A DNA stretch of 64,000 bases from Lysobacter gummosus (GCF_001442805.1 NZ_CP011131.1:4216001-4280000); one strand, 5' to 3'. Positions 30,789 through 39,718 are shown, counted from the first letter of the stretch. The notes: a model not told the origin generated them from the sequence alone. Numbers and translations: made by a program.

Positions 30789-30850
30789 CGACACTCTCGC
30801 TCGCTTGTGCGCCTGCTTTTGCCAATCCCGAATCCCCAATCCCGAATCCC
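30734..30850. repeat. 29-bp inverted repeat overlapping the hemA 3' end
   Basis: Left arm 30734-30762 and right arm 30822-30850 are near-complementary members of the ATTCGGGATT family. The left arm is translated as hemA codons about 414-424; the right arm ends 7 bp before the prfA start. Confidence 0.8.
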
Positions 30851-30857
30851 GGCCTTC

Positions 30858-31940
30858 ATGACCCCCACCCTGCGCCGCAAACTCGAAGCCCTGGCCGAAC
30901 GGCGCGAAGAACTCGAACGCCTGCTCGCCGATCCGGGCGTGATCGGCGACAACGACCGCTTCCGCAAACTTTCGCGCGAATTCGCCCAGCTCGAACCGGT
31001 CGCCGTCGCGCTGGCCGAGGAAGCGCGGGCCAAGGCCGATCTCGCCGCCGCCGAGGCGATGCGCAACGATCCGGAACTGCGCGAACTGGCCGAGGAGGAA
31101 ATCGCCGCGGCGCAGGCACGCCTGCTGCAGCTCGACGTCGAACTGCTCGCACACCTGATCCCGAAAGACCCGCGCGACGACGGAGACCTTTATCTGGAAG
31201 TGCGCGCCGGCACCGGCGGCGACGAAGCGGCGATCTTCGCCGGCGACCTGTTCCGCATGTACGCGCGCTACGCCGAGCGCCAGGGCTGGAAGGTCGAGAT
31301 CGAATCGTCCAGCCCCGGCGAGCACGGCGGCTACAAGGAAATCATCGCCCGGGTCGAAGGCCGCGGCGCGTACTCGCGGCTCAAGTTCGAATCGGGCACC
31401 CATCGCGTCCAGCGCGTGCCGGAAACCGAATCGCAGGGCCGCATCCACACCTCGGCGGCGACGGTGGCGATCATCGCGGTCGAACCCGAAGGCGAGCCGA
31501 TCGAAATCAATCCGGCCGATCTGAAGGTCGATACCTTCCGCTCCTCCGGCGCCGGCGGCCAGCACGTCAACAAGACCGAATCGGCGATCCGCATCACCCA
31601 CATTCCCAGCGGCGTGGTGGTCGAAAACCAGACCGAACGCAGCCAGCACGCCAACCGCGACAAGGCGCTCAAGCGCCTGCAGGCGATGCTGGCCGACGCG
31701 GCGGCGTCCAAGGCCGCGGCCGCGCAGGCGCTGGACCGGCGCCTGCAGGTCGGCAGCGGCGATCGCAGCCAGCGCATCCGCACCTACAACTTCCCGCAGG
31801 GCCGGATCACCGACCATCGCGTCGAAGGGCTGACCTTGTACGACCTGCCGAATATCGTCGCCGGCGACCTGGACGGCTTGATCGGGCGGCTGATCCACGA
31901 GCATCAGGCCGACGAACTGGCGCGGCTGTCGGCGGGTTGA
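30858..31940 (+). CDS. prfA: Peptide chain release factor 1
   Basis: A 360-residue RF1 starting [20 protein letters not shown]. The peptidyl-hydrolysis motif GGQ is in [13 protein letters not shown]. The codon-reading tripeptide is P-E-T in [14 protein letters not shown] (the RF1 PxT loop, not the SPF of RF2). It terminates at UAA and UAG. The hemA-prfA order is typical of proteobacteria. Confidence 0.97.
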   Translation: MTPTLRRKLEALAERREELERLLADPGVIGDNDRFRKLSREFAQLEPVAVALAEEARAKADLAAAEAMRNDPELRELAEEEIAAAQARLLQLDVELLAHLIPKDPRDDGDLYLEVRAGTGGDEAAIFAGDLFRMYARYAERQGWKVEIESSSPGEHGGYKEIIARVEGRGAYSRLKFESGTHRVQRVPETESQGRIHTSAATVAIIAVEPEGEPIEINPADLKVDTFRSSGAGGQHVNKTESAIRITHIPSGVVVENQTERSQHANRDKALKRLQAMLADAAASKAAAAQALDRRLQVGSGDRSQRIRTYNFPQGRITDHRVEGLTLYDLPNIVAGDLDGLIGRLIHEHQADELARLSAG

Positions 31941-32072
31941 TCGCTGCGGCTTCAATGCAGCAGCGCAAGCCGTGCGCTGGCTCACAGCCCACACCAAATG
32001 GCTATCACGAGTCATGACTGCGCCCGCTGCGAGCGGCCATAATCCGGCATCCCCCGCCGGACTGCCCTTCGC

Positions 32073-32531
32073 ATGAGCCCCACCGTCCGCCGCGCCAGCT
32101 CCGCCGACCTCGACCTGCTCGCGCCGCTGTTCGACCGCTACCGGCATTTCTATACCCAGCGTTTCGACGAAGCGGTCTCGCGCGCCTTCATCGGCGAGCG
32201 CCTGCAGCGCGGCGACTCGGTGTTGTTGCTGGCCGCGCTGGACGGCAGCGACGGCGCCGGCTTCACCCAGTTGTATCCGACCTTTTCCTCGGTGCGCGCC
32301 GCGCGGGTGTGGGTGCTCAACGATCTGTTCGTGGAGCCTCAGGCGCGCCGCCGCGGCGTCGCCCAGGCCCTGCTCGATGCCGCCGCCGACTTCGCCCGCA
32401 CCGACGGCGCCGCGCGCCTGGAGCTGGAAACCAACCACGACAATCTCACCGCGCAGGCGCTGTACGACGCCGCCGGCTGGCAGCGTTACGACGGCACTCA
32501 GCGCTATCACCTGCCGCTGAGCGCGACTTGA
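32073..32531 (+). CDS. GNAT-family N-acetyltransferase
   Basis: A 152-residue single GNAT domain. The acetyl-CoA-binding region is LNDLFVEPQARRRGVAQALL (R/Q-x-x-G-x-A type), followed by the family-typical LELETNHDNLTAQALYDAAGW. The substrate is not predictable from sequence; such short proteins acetylate small amines, antibiotics or protein N-termini. It stands alone between prfA and the glycosyltransferase, with a possible -10 CATAAT at about 32038-32043. Confidence 0.85.
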   Translation: MSPTVRRASSADLDLLAPLFDRYRHFYTQRFDEAVSRAFIGERLQRGDSVLLLAALDGSDGAGFTQLYPTFSSVRAARVWVLNDLFVEPQARRRGVAQALLDAAADFARTDGAARLELETNHDNLTAQALYDAAGWQRYDGTQRYHLPLSAT

Positions 32532-32598
32532 AGAAGCCGATGATGTCCGCGCCGTCGCAATGCCCGCCATCGACACCCGTCCGACGCAAACCCCGCCC

Positions 32599-34323
32599 AT
32601 GAACGATCCGCGCGCGCAATTGCGCCAGGCGCTCAAGCGCAATCCTGGCGACGCCATGGGCTGGGTGATGCTGGCCGAACACGAACTCGACGCCGGCGAC
32701 GCCCAGGCCGGCGAAACCGCGTCGCGGCGCGCCCTGCATCTGCGCCCGGGCCATCCCGAAGCGCTGGCGCGGCTGGGCCGCGCGCAGGCGATGCAGCGCA
32801 AGTTCGAAGACGCAGTGACCAGCCTGCGCGCGGCCGCGCGCGCAGCGCCCGGACATCCTGGCATCGTCGTGTGGCTGGCGCATGCGCTGGAAGACGTCGG
32901 CGACGCCGAGGGCGCGCTGGAGGCCTACACCCGCGCCTACACCCTGGCGCCGCGCGAACCGCAATTGGCCGCTTACCTGCTCAACTGGCGGCGGCGGCTG
33001 TGCGACTGGCGCGATCTGGATACGCTCTCGCGCCAAGTGCGCGAAGCGGTGGCGCAGGCGCAGGCCTCGGTCGAGCCGTTCGCTTTTCTCAGCGAAGACA
33101 CCAGCGCCGCCGAGCAGCGCCGTTGCGCCGGCTTGCGCGCGGCGGTGATCGCGCAAAGCGTGCAGCCGATGCCGCCGGCGCCGGCCAAGGACCTCGCCGC
33201 GACCGTGCGCGTGGGTTTCTTGTCCAACGGCTTCGGCGCCCATCCCACCGGCTTGCTGACGGTGGCCCTGTTCGAAGCGATGTACCGCCGCGGCGGCATC
33301 GAACTGCATCTGTTCGCGCTCAATCGCGACGACGACAGCCCGATCCGGCAACGCCTGCGCGCGGCCACCGACGCCGTCCACGACGTGGCGATGCAGCCGC
33401 ATGCGCAGGTCGCCGCCAGCATTCGCCGCGCCGGTATCGACGTCTTGTTCGACCTGCGCGGCTGGGGTGGCGGCGGCGCGCCGGAAGTGCTGGCGATGCG
33501 GCCGGCGCCGGTGCAGGTCAACTGGCTCGCCTACCCGGGCACCTCGGCCGCGCCGTGGATCGACTACGTGCTGGCCGACCGCTACGTGCTGCCCGAGTCG
33601 ATGACCGCCGACTTCAGCGAAACCGTGGCCTGGCTGCCGCGCTGTTTCCAGCCGTCCGACACCAGCCGCGAGTTGCAACTGCCGCCGACCCGCGCCGAAT
33701 GCGGCCTGCCCGAGGACGGCACGGTGCTGTGCTGCTTCAACAACAGCTACAAACTCAACCCGCGCAGCGTCGCGCGCGCGCTGGAAGTCTTGCGCGGCGT
33801 GCCCGGCAGCGTGCTGTGGCTGCTGTCGGGCCCGGGCCGCGCCGACCAGCGCCTGCGCGAATTCGCCAAGCAGCGCGATATCGACCCGTCGCGTCTGGTG
33901 TTCATGCGCAAACAGCCGCATCCCGATTACCTGGCGCGCCTGCGCCATGCCGATCTGTTTCTCGACACCAATCCCTACAACGCCCACACCACCGCTTCCG
34001 ACGCGCTGTGGGCCGGCTGCCCGGTGCTGACCTGTCCGGGCGCGACCTTCGCCGCGCGCGTGGCCGGCAGCCTCAATCATCACTTGGGCATGGAGCACAT
34101 GAACGTCGCCGACGATGCTGCCTTCATTGCCCGCGCGGTGGCGCTGGGCAACGATCGCGAAGCGCTGGCGGCGCTGCGCAACGAACTGGCGGTGCGGCGC
34201 GGCGACAGCGGCCTGTTCGACATGGACGGCTTCTCGGTGGATTTCGCCGCGATGACCATCGCGATGGCGCGGCGGCAGCGCAAGGGCGAGGCGCCGGCGG
34301 TGCTGCAGGGGCCGGCTCGTTGA
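32599..34323 (+). CDS. TPR-containing GT41 (OGT/SPINDLY-type) glycosyltransferase
   Basis: A 574-residue protein. TPR helices occupy residues 1 to about 130; the glycosyltransferase part runs from about 200 to 560. It has the family motif GFGAHPTG with His215, the middle LAYPGTSAAPWIDYVLADRY segment and the UDP-binding region RLRHADLFLDTNPYNAHTTA and ALWAGCPVLT. It resembles the Xanthomonas campestris OGT homologue used as a structural model of O-GlcNAc transferase. Cytoplasmic, with no signal peptide. Sugar donor and protein targets are unknown. An in-frame ATG at 32560 would add 13 residues. Confidence 0.88.
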   Translation: MNDPRAQLRQALKRNPGDAMGWVMLAEHELDAGDAQAGETASRRALHLRPGHPEALARLGRAQAMQRKFEDAVTSLRAAARAAPGHPGIVVWLAHALEDVGDAEGALEAYTRAYTLAPREPQLAAYLLNWRRRLCDWRDLDTLSRQVREAVAQAQASVEPFAFLSEDTSAAEQRRCAGLRAAVIAQSVQPMPPAPAKDLAATVRVGFLSNGFGAHPTGLLTVALFEAMYRRGGIELHLFALNRDDDSPIRQRLRAATDAVHDVAMQPHAQVAASIRRAGIDVLFDLRGWGGGGAPEVLAMRPAPVQVNWLAYPGTSAAPWIDYVLADRYVLPESMTADFSETVAWLPRCFQPSDTSRELQLPPTRAECGLPEDGTVLCCFNNSYKLNPRSVARALEVLRGVPGSVLWLLSGPGRADQRLREFAKQRDIDPSRLVFMRKQPHPDYLARLRHADLFLDTNPYNAHTTASDALWAGCPVLTCPGATFAARVAGSLNHHLGMEHMNVADDAAFIARAVALGNDREALAALRNELAVRRGDSGLFDMDGFSVDFAAMTIAMARRQRKGEAPAVLQGPAR

Positions 34324-34325
34324 AG

Positions 34326-34364
34326 AGCAAATCCCCCCAGCCCCCCTTTTTCAAAGGGGGGAAC
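34326..34364 (+). repeat. C-tract/TTTTTCAAA dispersed repeat, copy 1
   Basis: A unit reading AGCAAATCCCCCCAGCCCCC then CTTTTTCAAAGGGGGGAAC. A short fragment, TTTTCAAAGGGGGCC, recurs at 34377-34391, and an inverted full copy lies at 34508-34546. The CCCCCC/GGGGGG halves form a hairpin after the glycosyltransferase gene. Confidence 0.75.
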
Positions 34365-34507
34365 AGCACGGGTTACTTTTCAAAGGGGGCCGCAGGAATT
34401 CTTCGGGATTGGACGTGGCGGGTGGATAGCGACGACGCTCATGATGGTTCGATCGCGTAAGTAATCGAAGCCGCGACACTCAAGCAGATCGCGCCGCCAC
34501 CCGACGG

Positions 34508-34546
34508 GTTCCCCCCTTTGAAAAAGGGGGCCAGGGGGGATTTGCT
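34508..34546 (-). repeat. C-tract/TTTTTCAAA dispersed repeat, copy 2 (inverted)
   Basis: Reverse-complement partner of 34326-34364 with about two base differences, ending GGGGGATTTGCT. The two copies bracket about 140 bp with no gene, just before moaB. Confidence 0.75.
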
Positions 34547-34603
34547 CCTGCCCCCCAACACAGCCCTAACCCCACCCAACACCATTTGCGCTAGTCTGCG
34601 CCC

Positions 34604-35122
34604 ATGACTGCGCAACGCGATTTCATCCCCCTGAACCTGTGCGTGCTGACCGTGTCCGACAGCCGCACGCTGGCCGAAGACAGCTCCGGCGATTACCTGA
34701 TCCAGTCGCTCACCGACGCCGGTCACCGGCTGGTCGAGCGCAAGCTGTTGCCCGACGACCGCTACAAGCTGCGCGCGGCGGTGTCGCAATGGATCGCCGA
34801 TGAAAGTGTCGACGGCATCTTGGTCACCGGCGGCACCGGCTTCACCGGCCGCGATTCCACGCCCGAGGCGCTGCTGCCGCTGCTCGACAAAGAGATGCCC
34901 GGCTTCGGCGAACTGTTCCGCGCGATCAGCTTCGAAGAAATCGGCACCTCCACCTTGCAGTCGCGCGCCTTCGCCGGTCTGGCCAACGCCACCTTCGTGT
35001 TCTGCCTGCCGGGCTCGACCTCGGCCTGCCGCACCGCCTGGGAAAAGATCGTCAGCGCACAACTCGATGCGCGCACCCGGCCGTGCAACCTCGCCACTTT
35101 GCGTCCCCGCCTCAAGGAGTGA
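34604..35122 (+). CDS. moaB: Molybdenum cofactor biosynthesis protein MoaB
   Basis: A 172-residue MoaB/Mog-fold protein with [18 protein letters not shown] at the N-terminus and the molybdopterin-binding [17 protein letters not shown]. The family adenylylates molybdopterin or is a paralogue of unclear role. No other Moco genes are nearby. Instead it leads a tight operon with a small HTH protein and a polyphosphate kinase 2; its TGA is 5 bp before the next chosen start. Confidence 0.92.
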   Translation: MTAQRDFIPLNLCVLTVSDSRTLAEDSSGDYLIQSLTDAGHRLVERKLLPDDRYKLRAAVSQWIADESVDGILVTGGTGFTGRDSTPEALLPLLDKEMPGFGELFRAISFEEIGTSTLQSRAFAGLANATFVFCLPGSTSACRTAWEKIVSAQLDARTRPCNLATLRPRLKE

Positions 35123-35127
35123 TGGGC

Positions 35128-35505
35128 ATGTCGCTGGACACCACCCTGCGTTTGCTGACCAAGGCCAGCGGCTTGAGCGTGACCGATCTGGCCACGGCGA
35201 TTCCGCGCGCCGGCGCCGCCACCGTCAGCGCCTGGCTGCGCGGCGACAAGCTGCCCGGCCGCGATCAGGTCGATGCGCTCGCGCGCGCCTTCGGCGTTCC
35301 GGCCGGCGCCTTGCTGGCCGATCTGGCCAGCACGCTCGACCCGTCCCGCACCCAGGGCGAACACGACCTGCTCGCCGCCTACCGCGCGCTCAGCACCAAA
35401 CAACAAGGCGCGCTGCTGGAAATCGCCACCGGCCTGGCCGGCACCAAGCGCGGCGCAGCCAAACCCTCGGCGAAAACCACCGGATCGAGAAAGGCCAAAC
35501 GATGA
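35128..35505 (+). CDS. Small helix-turn-helix protein (XRE-like)
   Basis: A 125-residue protein with an N-terminal HTH domain (residues about 5-60: [32 protein letters not shown]), then a helical segment and a basic tail ending [10 protein letters not shown]. The ATG at 35128 has AAGGAG 8 bp upstream; an ATG at 35122 overlapping the moaB stop is less well placed. The gene ends ATGA-overlapping the ppk2 start. It is a probable local transcription regulator, possibly of this operon. Confidence 0.7.
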   Translation: MSLDTTLRLLTKASGLSVTDLATAIPRAGAATVSAWLRGDKLPGRDQVDALARAFGVPAGALLADLASTLDPSRTQGEHDLLAAYRALSTKQQGALLEIATGLAGTKRGAAKPSAKTTGSRKAKR

Positions 35506-36269
35506 GCACGCTCAAGCGCAAGGACTACGAGGCCGAACTCGAGCCGCTGCAAGTCGAACTGGTGGCGATGGCGCGCTGGGTGCAAAGCGCCGGCAAGCGC
35601 GTGGTGGTGGTGCTGGAAGGCCGCGACACCGCCGGCAAGGGCGGCGCCATCAGCGCCTTGTCCGAGCATCTCAACCCGCGCCAATGCCATGTCGTCGCCC
35701 TGTCCAAGCCCAGCGAACGCGAAAGCGGCCAGTGGTATTTCCAGCGCTACGTCCCGCATCTGCCCGCCGCGGGCGAGATCGCGCTGTTCGACCGCAGCTG
35801 GTACAACCGCGCCGGCGTCGAACGCGTGATGGGCTACGCCAAGCCCGATCAGGTCAAGGCCTTCCTGAAGCAGACTCCCGTGTTCGAGAAGTTGCTGATC
35901 GACGACGGCATCGTACTGTTCAAGTACTGGCTGTGCTGCGACCAGGAAGAACAGGAAGAACGTTTCGCCGAGCGCCTGAACGATCCGCTCAAGCGCTGGA
36001 AGCTGTCGCCGATCGACCAGGAAGCGCGCAAGCACTACGAGGACTACACCAAGGCGCGCGAGGCCATGCTCGAGGCCACCCACACCAAGCACGCGCCGTG
36101 GACGCTGGTGGATTTCAACGATCAGCGCCGCGGCCGGCTGACCTTGATCCGCGATCTGCTCTCGCGTTTGCCGGATACCAAGCTGCCCGATACCGAGCTG
36201 GAGTTCCCGCCGCTGAAGGGCAAGCCGGCTAAAGAGAAGTACAAGGTGCTTAAGCCGATTCGCGGCTAG
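35502..36269 (+). CDS. ppk2: Polyphosphate kinase 2 family protein
   Basis: A 255-residue single-domain PPK2. Walker A is GRDTAGKGG (residues 40-48), Walker B is [11 protein letters not shown] (97-107), and the lid module follows ([19 protein letters not shown]). Members transfer phosphate between polyphosphate and nucleoside di- or monophosphates. The single-domain length suggests class I (NDP to NTP) more than class II, but sequence alone does not settle this. It overlaps the HTH gene by 4 bp (ATGA) and ends at a bidirectional hairpin. Confidence 0.92.
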   Translation: MSTLKRKDYEAELEPLQVELVAMARWVQSAGKRVVVVLEGRDTAGKGGAISALSEHLNPRQCHVVALSKPSERESGQWYFQRYVPHLPAAGEIALFDRSWYNRAGVERVMGYAKPDQVKAFLKQTPVFEKLLIDDGIVLFKYWLCCDQEEQEERFAERLNDPLKRWKLSPIDQEARKHYEDYTKAREAMLEATHTKHAPWTLVDFNDQRRGRLTLIRDLLSRLPDTKLPDTELEFPPLKGKPAKEKYKVLKPIRG

Positions 36270-36281
36270 AACGCTTTGGCT

Positions 36282-36309
36282 CGACATCCCCGCGAAGGCG
36301 GGGATGTCG
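36282..36309. terminator. Bidirectional hairpin between ppk2 and the XRE gene
   Basis: A 12-bp palindrome CGACATCCCCGC/GCGGGGATGTCG around GAAG, between two convergent genes. It belongs to the GCGAAAGC-like repeat group. There is no long U-tract, so it is a hairpin terminator by position only. Confidence 0.5.
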
Positions 36310-36359
36310 GACCATAGAGACGCGATGCTCAGCGCGTAGTGTTCGCCTTACGGCCGCAC

Positions 36360-37103
36360 CTAATCCTCTTGCGACCGCCGAAACGGCTGGAACAACTGCA
36401 ACAGCCACGGCTTCTGCGCCAACACCAGGCTCACGCCGATGCGCTCCTGCGCCGTCAGCGCCGCATCGCGCGCCAACAGCGCGTCGAATTCCCGCGCCAC
36501 TTCGTTCAAGCGCAGCTTGAGTTCGCGGATACCGGCGACGCTGAGCGAACCGCTGAGCAACAGCAGCACATCCTGCTCGCCGTCGAAGGGATCGGCGAAA
36601 TAATCGCCGAGCAGCTTCAGGCGGAAATAGCGCTCCATCGGCCCGTCGGCGCGCCAGCGGAAATTGCGCGTGGTCAGCGGCCGGCCGCGATTGCCGGGCA
36701 TCAGCTCGATGATGCCGAGCCGGTCCAATCGCACCAACAGCGCGGTCCAGCGCGCGTTGTCGAAGTTGAAGTGAGCCTGCACGTCGGCCTGCTTCCAGCG
36801 GTTCAAGGTCAGAAACAGTGCGACCAGCAACGCCGGCTCATCGACCAGGGCCTGCTCCTGCGCTTCGCTGAGCATGGCCATCGGCGCGCGCCCGCGCGCG
36901 GCTTCGGCGCTGAGTTCGGCCAGGCCGATGTCGAGCACATCGCAGACCTGCTCCAGCCGCTGCAGGCTCATCGCCCGCCTCGAGAACATCCGCTTGACCG
37001 CGGCCTCGCTGAGCTTGAGCCGCCCGGCCAGATCGCGGTAGGTCAGATCCTGCGCGCGCAAAAAGCGCTTGAGGGCGTCTACGAGTTCAAAGGACAGGGC
37101 CAT
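36360..37103 (-). CDS. XRE-family transcriptional regulator
   Basis: A 247-residue protein. An N-terminal Cro/C1-type HTH (residues about 10-55: DLTYRDLAGRLKLSEAAVKR) is joined to a helical effector domain of about 180 residues ending LLQLFQPFRRSQED. The ATG at 37103 is used; an in-frame TTG at 37112 is less likely. It diverges from the membrane-protein/DUF2145 pair, so it may regulate them. No ligand-binding family was recognised. Confidence 0.75.
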   Translation of the reverse strand: MALSFELVDALKRFLRAQDLTYRDLAGRLKLSEAAVKRMFSRRAMSLQRLEQVCDVLDIGLAELSAEAARGRAPMAMLSEAQEQALVDEPALLVALFLTLNRWKQADVQAHFNFDNARWTALLVRLDRLGIIELMPGNRGRPLTTRNFRWRADGPMERYFRLKLLGDYFADPFDGEQDVLLLLSGSLSVAGIRELKLRLNEVAREFDALLARDAALTAQERIGVSLVLAQKPWLLQLFQPFRRSQED

Positions 37104-37215
37104 GCGTATCAAATTACGCTACTGAACAGAGAAATTCGAGCCACCTTGTCGAACAATCTTGCCAAGCGTGCGGGCGCTGCCGATGGTGGCTGCGGACCTG
37201 AACGAGGTGGCACGA

Positions 37216-37659
37216 ATGACACGGACTTCCGAACGCCTGCTCCTCCTCGTTCTGGTCGCTGCCGCCATGGCGGGCTCGCTGGCAGGGATGCCGGCGAGGG
37301 CGGCGGTGCAATCCGACGGCCTGAGCCGTCAGTCCGCCGCCAGCCTGGACGCCTCGGTCGAGGTGCCGGTGGCCGCGGCGAACGCGCTGTCGCAGGGCGC
37401 GAAATTTTCCGTCACCGCTATCGAAGCCAGCGCCAACGGCGTGGCGGTGACGATCTCCGCGGCCGCGGCCGGCACCTCCTTCGTCGTCGCCTTGTCGGCG
37501 GCGCAAGCGAAAGAACTCGGGCTCAAGGTCGGCTGGGCCGTGATCGTCACCGTGGTCGCGGCCGGCTGGCTGATCAGCGACGGCCACCTCAACATTATTT
37601 GCTTCGTCCCCAACGACCGCGCGCGCGCCTTGACCCACAGCGCCCGGATGGCCGGATGA
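37216..37659 (+). CDS. Small secreted/membrane protein of unknown function
   Basis: A 147-residue protein with an N-terminal signal peptide (LLLLVLVAAAMAGSLAG ... ARAA). The middle part is Ala/Val-rich and low in charge. A second hydrophobic segment (GWAVIVTVVAAGWLIS) lies near residues 100-125, before a short tail. Not recognised. It overlaps the DUF2145 gene by 4 bp (ATGA), so the two probably act together at the inner membrane or in the periplasm. Confidence 0.65.
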   Translation: MTRTSERLLLLVLVAAAMAGSLAGMPARAAVQSDGLSRQSAASLDASVEVPVAAANALSQGAKFSVTAIEASANGVAVTISAAAAGTSFVVALSAAQAKELGLKVGWAVIVTVVAAGWLISDGHLNIICFVPNDRARALTHSARMAG

Positions 37660-38516
37660 AGCGGTTCCCTCGTTACCCCGATGTCGCGGCAGGCAGGAGG
37701 CTGATCGCCGCGATGGTGGTGGCCGTGGTGGTGGGAGTGATGCCCGCACAGGGACGTGCGGGCACCGCCTGCGAGGCCGAGACGATCTCGCCGCAGAAGG
37801 TCGCCGCCGCCGCGCAGACCGCCTTGACCGTGGCCGCGGCGCTGGAAGAACGCGACGCACCGGCGGCGCTGGTGGCGCGGGTGGGCACGGATCTGTCCGC
37901 GCAGGGCTTGGTCTACAGTCATGTCGGTTTCGTCGTTCGCGACCATCCGGCCGGACGCTGGACCGCGGTGCATCTGCTCAACGAATGCGGCAGCGACCGT
38001 TCCGGCCTCTACACCCAGGGGCTGGTGAATTTCTTCTCCGATCATCTGGTCAACCAGGACGCGCGCATCGTCTGGCTGGAACCCGCGCAGGCGCAGCGCC
38101 TGGCCGATCGCCTGCGCGCGTTGCCGCGCGATGGTCTGCATCAGCCGCGCTACAACCTGATCGCGCGTCCGGGCAGCGGTGATTATCAGAACTCCACCGC
38201 TTGGGTTCTGGAAATCCTGGGCACGACGTTGCCGCAGACCGCGGCCGTGGTTGATCGCCGCACCGCCTACCTCGCCGCGCAAGGCGATGGGTTCGAGCCC
38301 GATCGCATCCATATCCCGTACTCCAAGCGTGTGCTCGGCGGTTTGTTCAGCGCCAATGTCGCCTTCACCGATCACCCGATCGGCACGCGGCTGGGCGGCG
38401 ATTATCCGGTGGTGACGGTGCGCTCGATCGTGCAGTACCTGGCTCGCAGCGGGCATGTGAGCGCGCAGCGGGAATGGCGCAACGGTAAGGCGATGGGGCG
38501 GCTTGGGGCGTTGTAG
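37656..38516 (+). CDS. DUF2145-family secreted protein
   Basis: A 286-residue protein with an N-terminal signal (hydrophobic 16-32, then AQGRAGTAC). It carries the features of DUF2145: YSHVGFVVRDHPAGRW, HLLNECGSDRSGLY, YNLIARPGSGDYQNSTAWVL and PYSKRVLGGLFSANVAFTDH. The layout of conserved H, S and N residues recalls NlpC/P60-type papain-fold enzymes, but I see no clear Cys-His pair. The biochemical role is unknown. It is translationally coupled to the preceding small membrane protein. Confidence 0.75.
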   Translation: MKRFPRYPDVAAGRRLIAAMVVAVVVGVMPAQGRAGTACEAETISPQKVAAAAQTALTVAAALEERDAPAALVARVGTDLSAQGLVYSHVGFVVRDHPAGRWTAVHLLNECGSDRSGLYTQGLVNFFSDHLVNQDARIVWLEPAQAQRLADRLRALPRDGLHQPRYNLIARPGSGDYQNSTAWVLEILGTTLPQTAAVVDRRTAYLAAQGDGFEPDRIHIPYSKRVLGGLFSANVAFTDHPIGTRLGGDYPVVTVRSIVQYLARSGHVSAQREWRNGKAMGRLGAL

Positions 38517-38601
38517 TTTTTGGGGATGGATGGTCGCCGGGCGATGGGCGTTTGCGCAGAACCGCCACGCACTCATCCTCATCAACCAAGCACGAAAATT
38601 C

Positions 38602-38734
38602 GCCTCCTTTGAAAAAGGGGGCTTGCGCCCGGCGAACAATCGTCTGAGCCGTTGTGTGTCGGCGCCAGGGGATTTGCTTTTGGCCGCAGCAAAAGCAAAT
38701 CCCCCCTAGCCCCCCTCTTTCAAAGGGGGGAACT
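38602..38734. repeat. C-tract/TTTTTCAAA repeats, copies 3 and 4
   Basis: A partial copy at about 38602-38621 (CCTCCTTTGAAAAAGGGGGC) and a full copy at 38691-38734 (AAAAGCAAATCCCCCCTAGC onward to GGGGGGAACT), preceded by its own inverted half GGGGATTTGCTTTT at 38668-38681. They match the two copies before moaB, so the moaB-to-DUF2145 segment has this repeat on both sides. Confidence 0.7.
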
Positions 38735-38778
38735 GTTTCGCTGGGGGTGTGGGTTACTGGCGAACGGGACGGCGTTCT

Positions 38779-39048
38779 TCAACCACAAACAAACGCCTCG
38801 CTCGCCTCCTCCTCACGCGCATCCTCGCGCACCAGCCGATCGACCCGCGCCATCGGCGGGCCGTGACTCAGCCATTGCGCCAGGCGCTCGATCGCGGCGG
38901 CATCGCCGACCGCCAACACTTCGACCCGGCCGTCGCGCAGGTTGTTGGCGTAACCGCGCAAGCCCAGCGCAATCGCCTGCTCGCGCGCGGAGGCGCGAAA
39001 CCACACGCCCTGCACTTTGCCGGCAACGAAAAACCGCGCCGCGCTCAT
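38779..39048 (-). CDS. acyP: Acylphosphatase
   Basis: An 89-residue acylphosphatase. The phosphate-binding loop is VAGKVQGVWFR with the catalytic Arg, and the catalytic Asn is in YANNLRDGRVEV. It hydrolyses acyl phosphates such as carbamoyl phosphate. It starts 10 bp after the TlpA-like gene and is the last gene of the YihY-TlpA-acyP operon. Confidence 0.93.
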   Translation of the reverse strand: MSAARFFVAGKVQGVWFRASAREQAIALGLRGYANNLRDGRVEVLAVGDAAAIERLAQWLSHGPPMARVDRLVREDAREEEASEAFVCG

Positions 39049-39058
39049 GGCGCCGCGC

Positions 39059-39718
39059 TCACGACTTGGCCGCGGGCGCCGTCGGTTCGGGCTTGGCGTC
39101 GCCCGGCTTCGGGCCGCCGGCCTTGGCGATGGCGTCTTCGAGCTTCTTCGCATCCACCGGGCCGAGGAATTTCTCCGCGATCTTGCCGTCGGGCCCGATC
39201 AGATACGTCATCGGCAATCCCTTCGGCGTGTCGAAGGCCTTGGGCGGATCGGCGACATCGACGATGGCGATCGGGTACGACACCGGATGCTGCTTGAGGA
39301 AGACCTCCATGTCGGGCTTCTCGATTTCCTCGTAAGCCAGACCCACCACTTCGATGTGCTCGCGCATCGTGTCCAGCGCCGACAGCTCGGGCATTTCCTT
39401 GATGCACGGCGCGCACCAGGTCGCCCAGAAATTCACCACCACCCAGCGGCCGCGATGCTCGGACAGGTCGTAGGTCTTGCCGTCGATGGTTGCGATGCGC
39501 AGCGCCGGGGTGTCGGATGCGGGCGCCGGCGTCGCCGCGGGCGGCGTGTCGGCCGGTTTGGACTCGGCCGGCTTCGGCTCCGCGGCCGTCGTCGCATCGG
39601 TCTGCGCCGCCGGATGACGCTCGTCGGGAGACTTCTGGCAGGCGGCCAACAGCAGGGCCGCGATCGCCGCGGCGAGCAGCGGCGCGGCGGCGCGGGAATT
39701 GCGAACGCTCACGATCAT
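39059..39718 (-). CDS. TlpA/ResA-like thioredoxin-fold lipoprotein
   Basis: A 219-residue lipoprotein: signal with lipobox LLLAAC, then a Pro/Ala/Thr/Lys-rich linker (residues about 28-68), then a TlpA-type thioredoxin domain with the redox motif WATWCAPC and the cis-Pro loop KGLPMTYLIGPDG. It probably reduces disulfides in the periplasm, for example in cytochrome maturation, but no ccm genes are nearby. The ATG overlaps the YihY stop (ATGA). Confidence 0.9.
   Translation of the reverse strand: MIVSVRNSRAAAPLLAAAIAALLLAACQKSPDERHPAAQTDATTAAEPKPAESKPADTPPAATPAPASDTPALRIATIDGKTYDLSEHRGRWVVVNFWATWCAPCIKEMPELSALDTMREHIEVVGLAYEEIEKPDMEVFLKQHPVSYPIAIVDVADPPKAFDTPKGLPMTYLIGPDGKIAEKFLGPVDAKKLEDAIAKAGGPKPGDAKPEPTAPAAKS

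Noticed and set aside
29328..32864. Minus-strand open frame continuous with the TPR gene, running antisense through hemA and prfA
   Set aside because: The upstream 1100 codons are low-complexity shadow sequence of two certain genes; only the part from about 29327 has a signal segment and TPRs.
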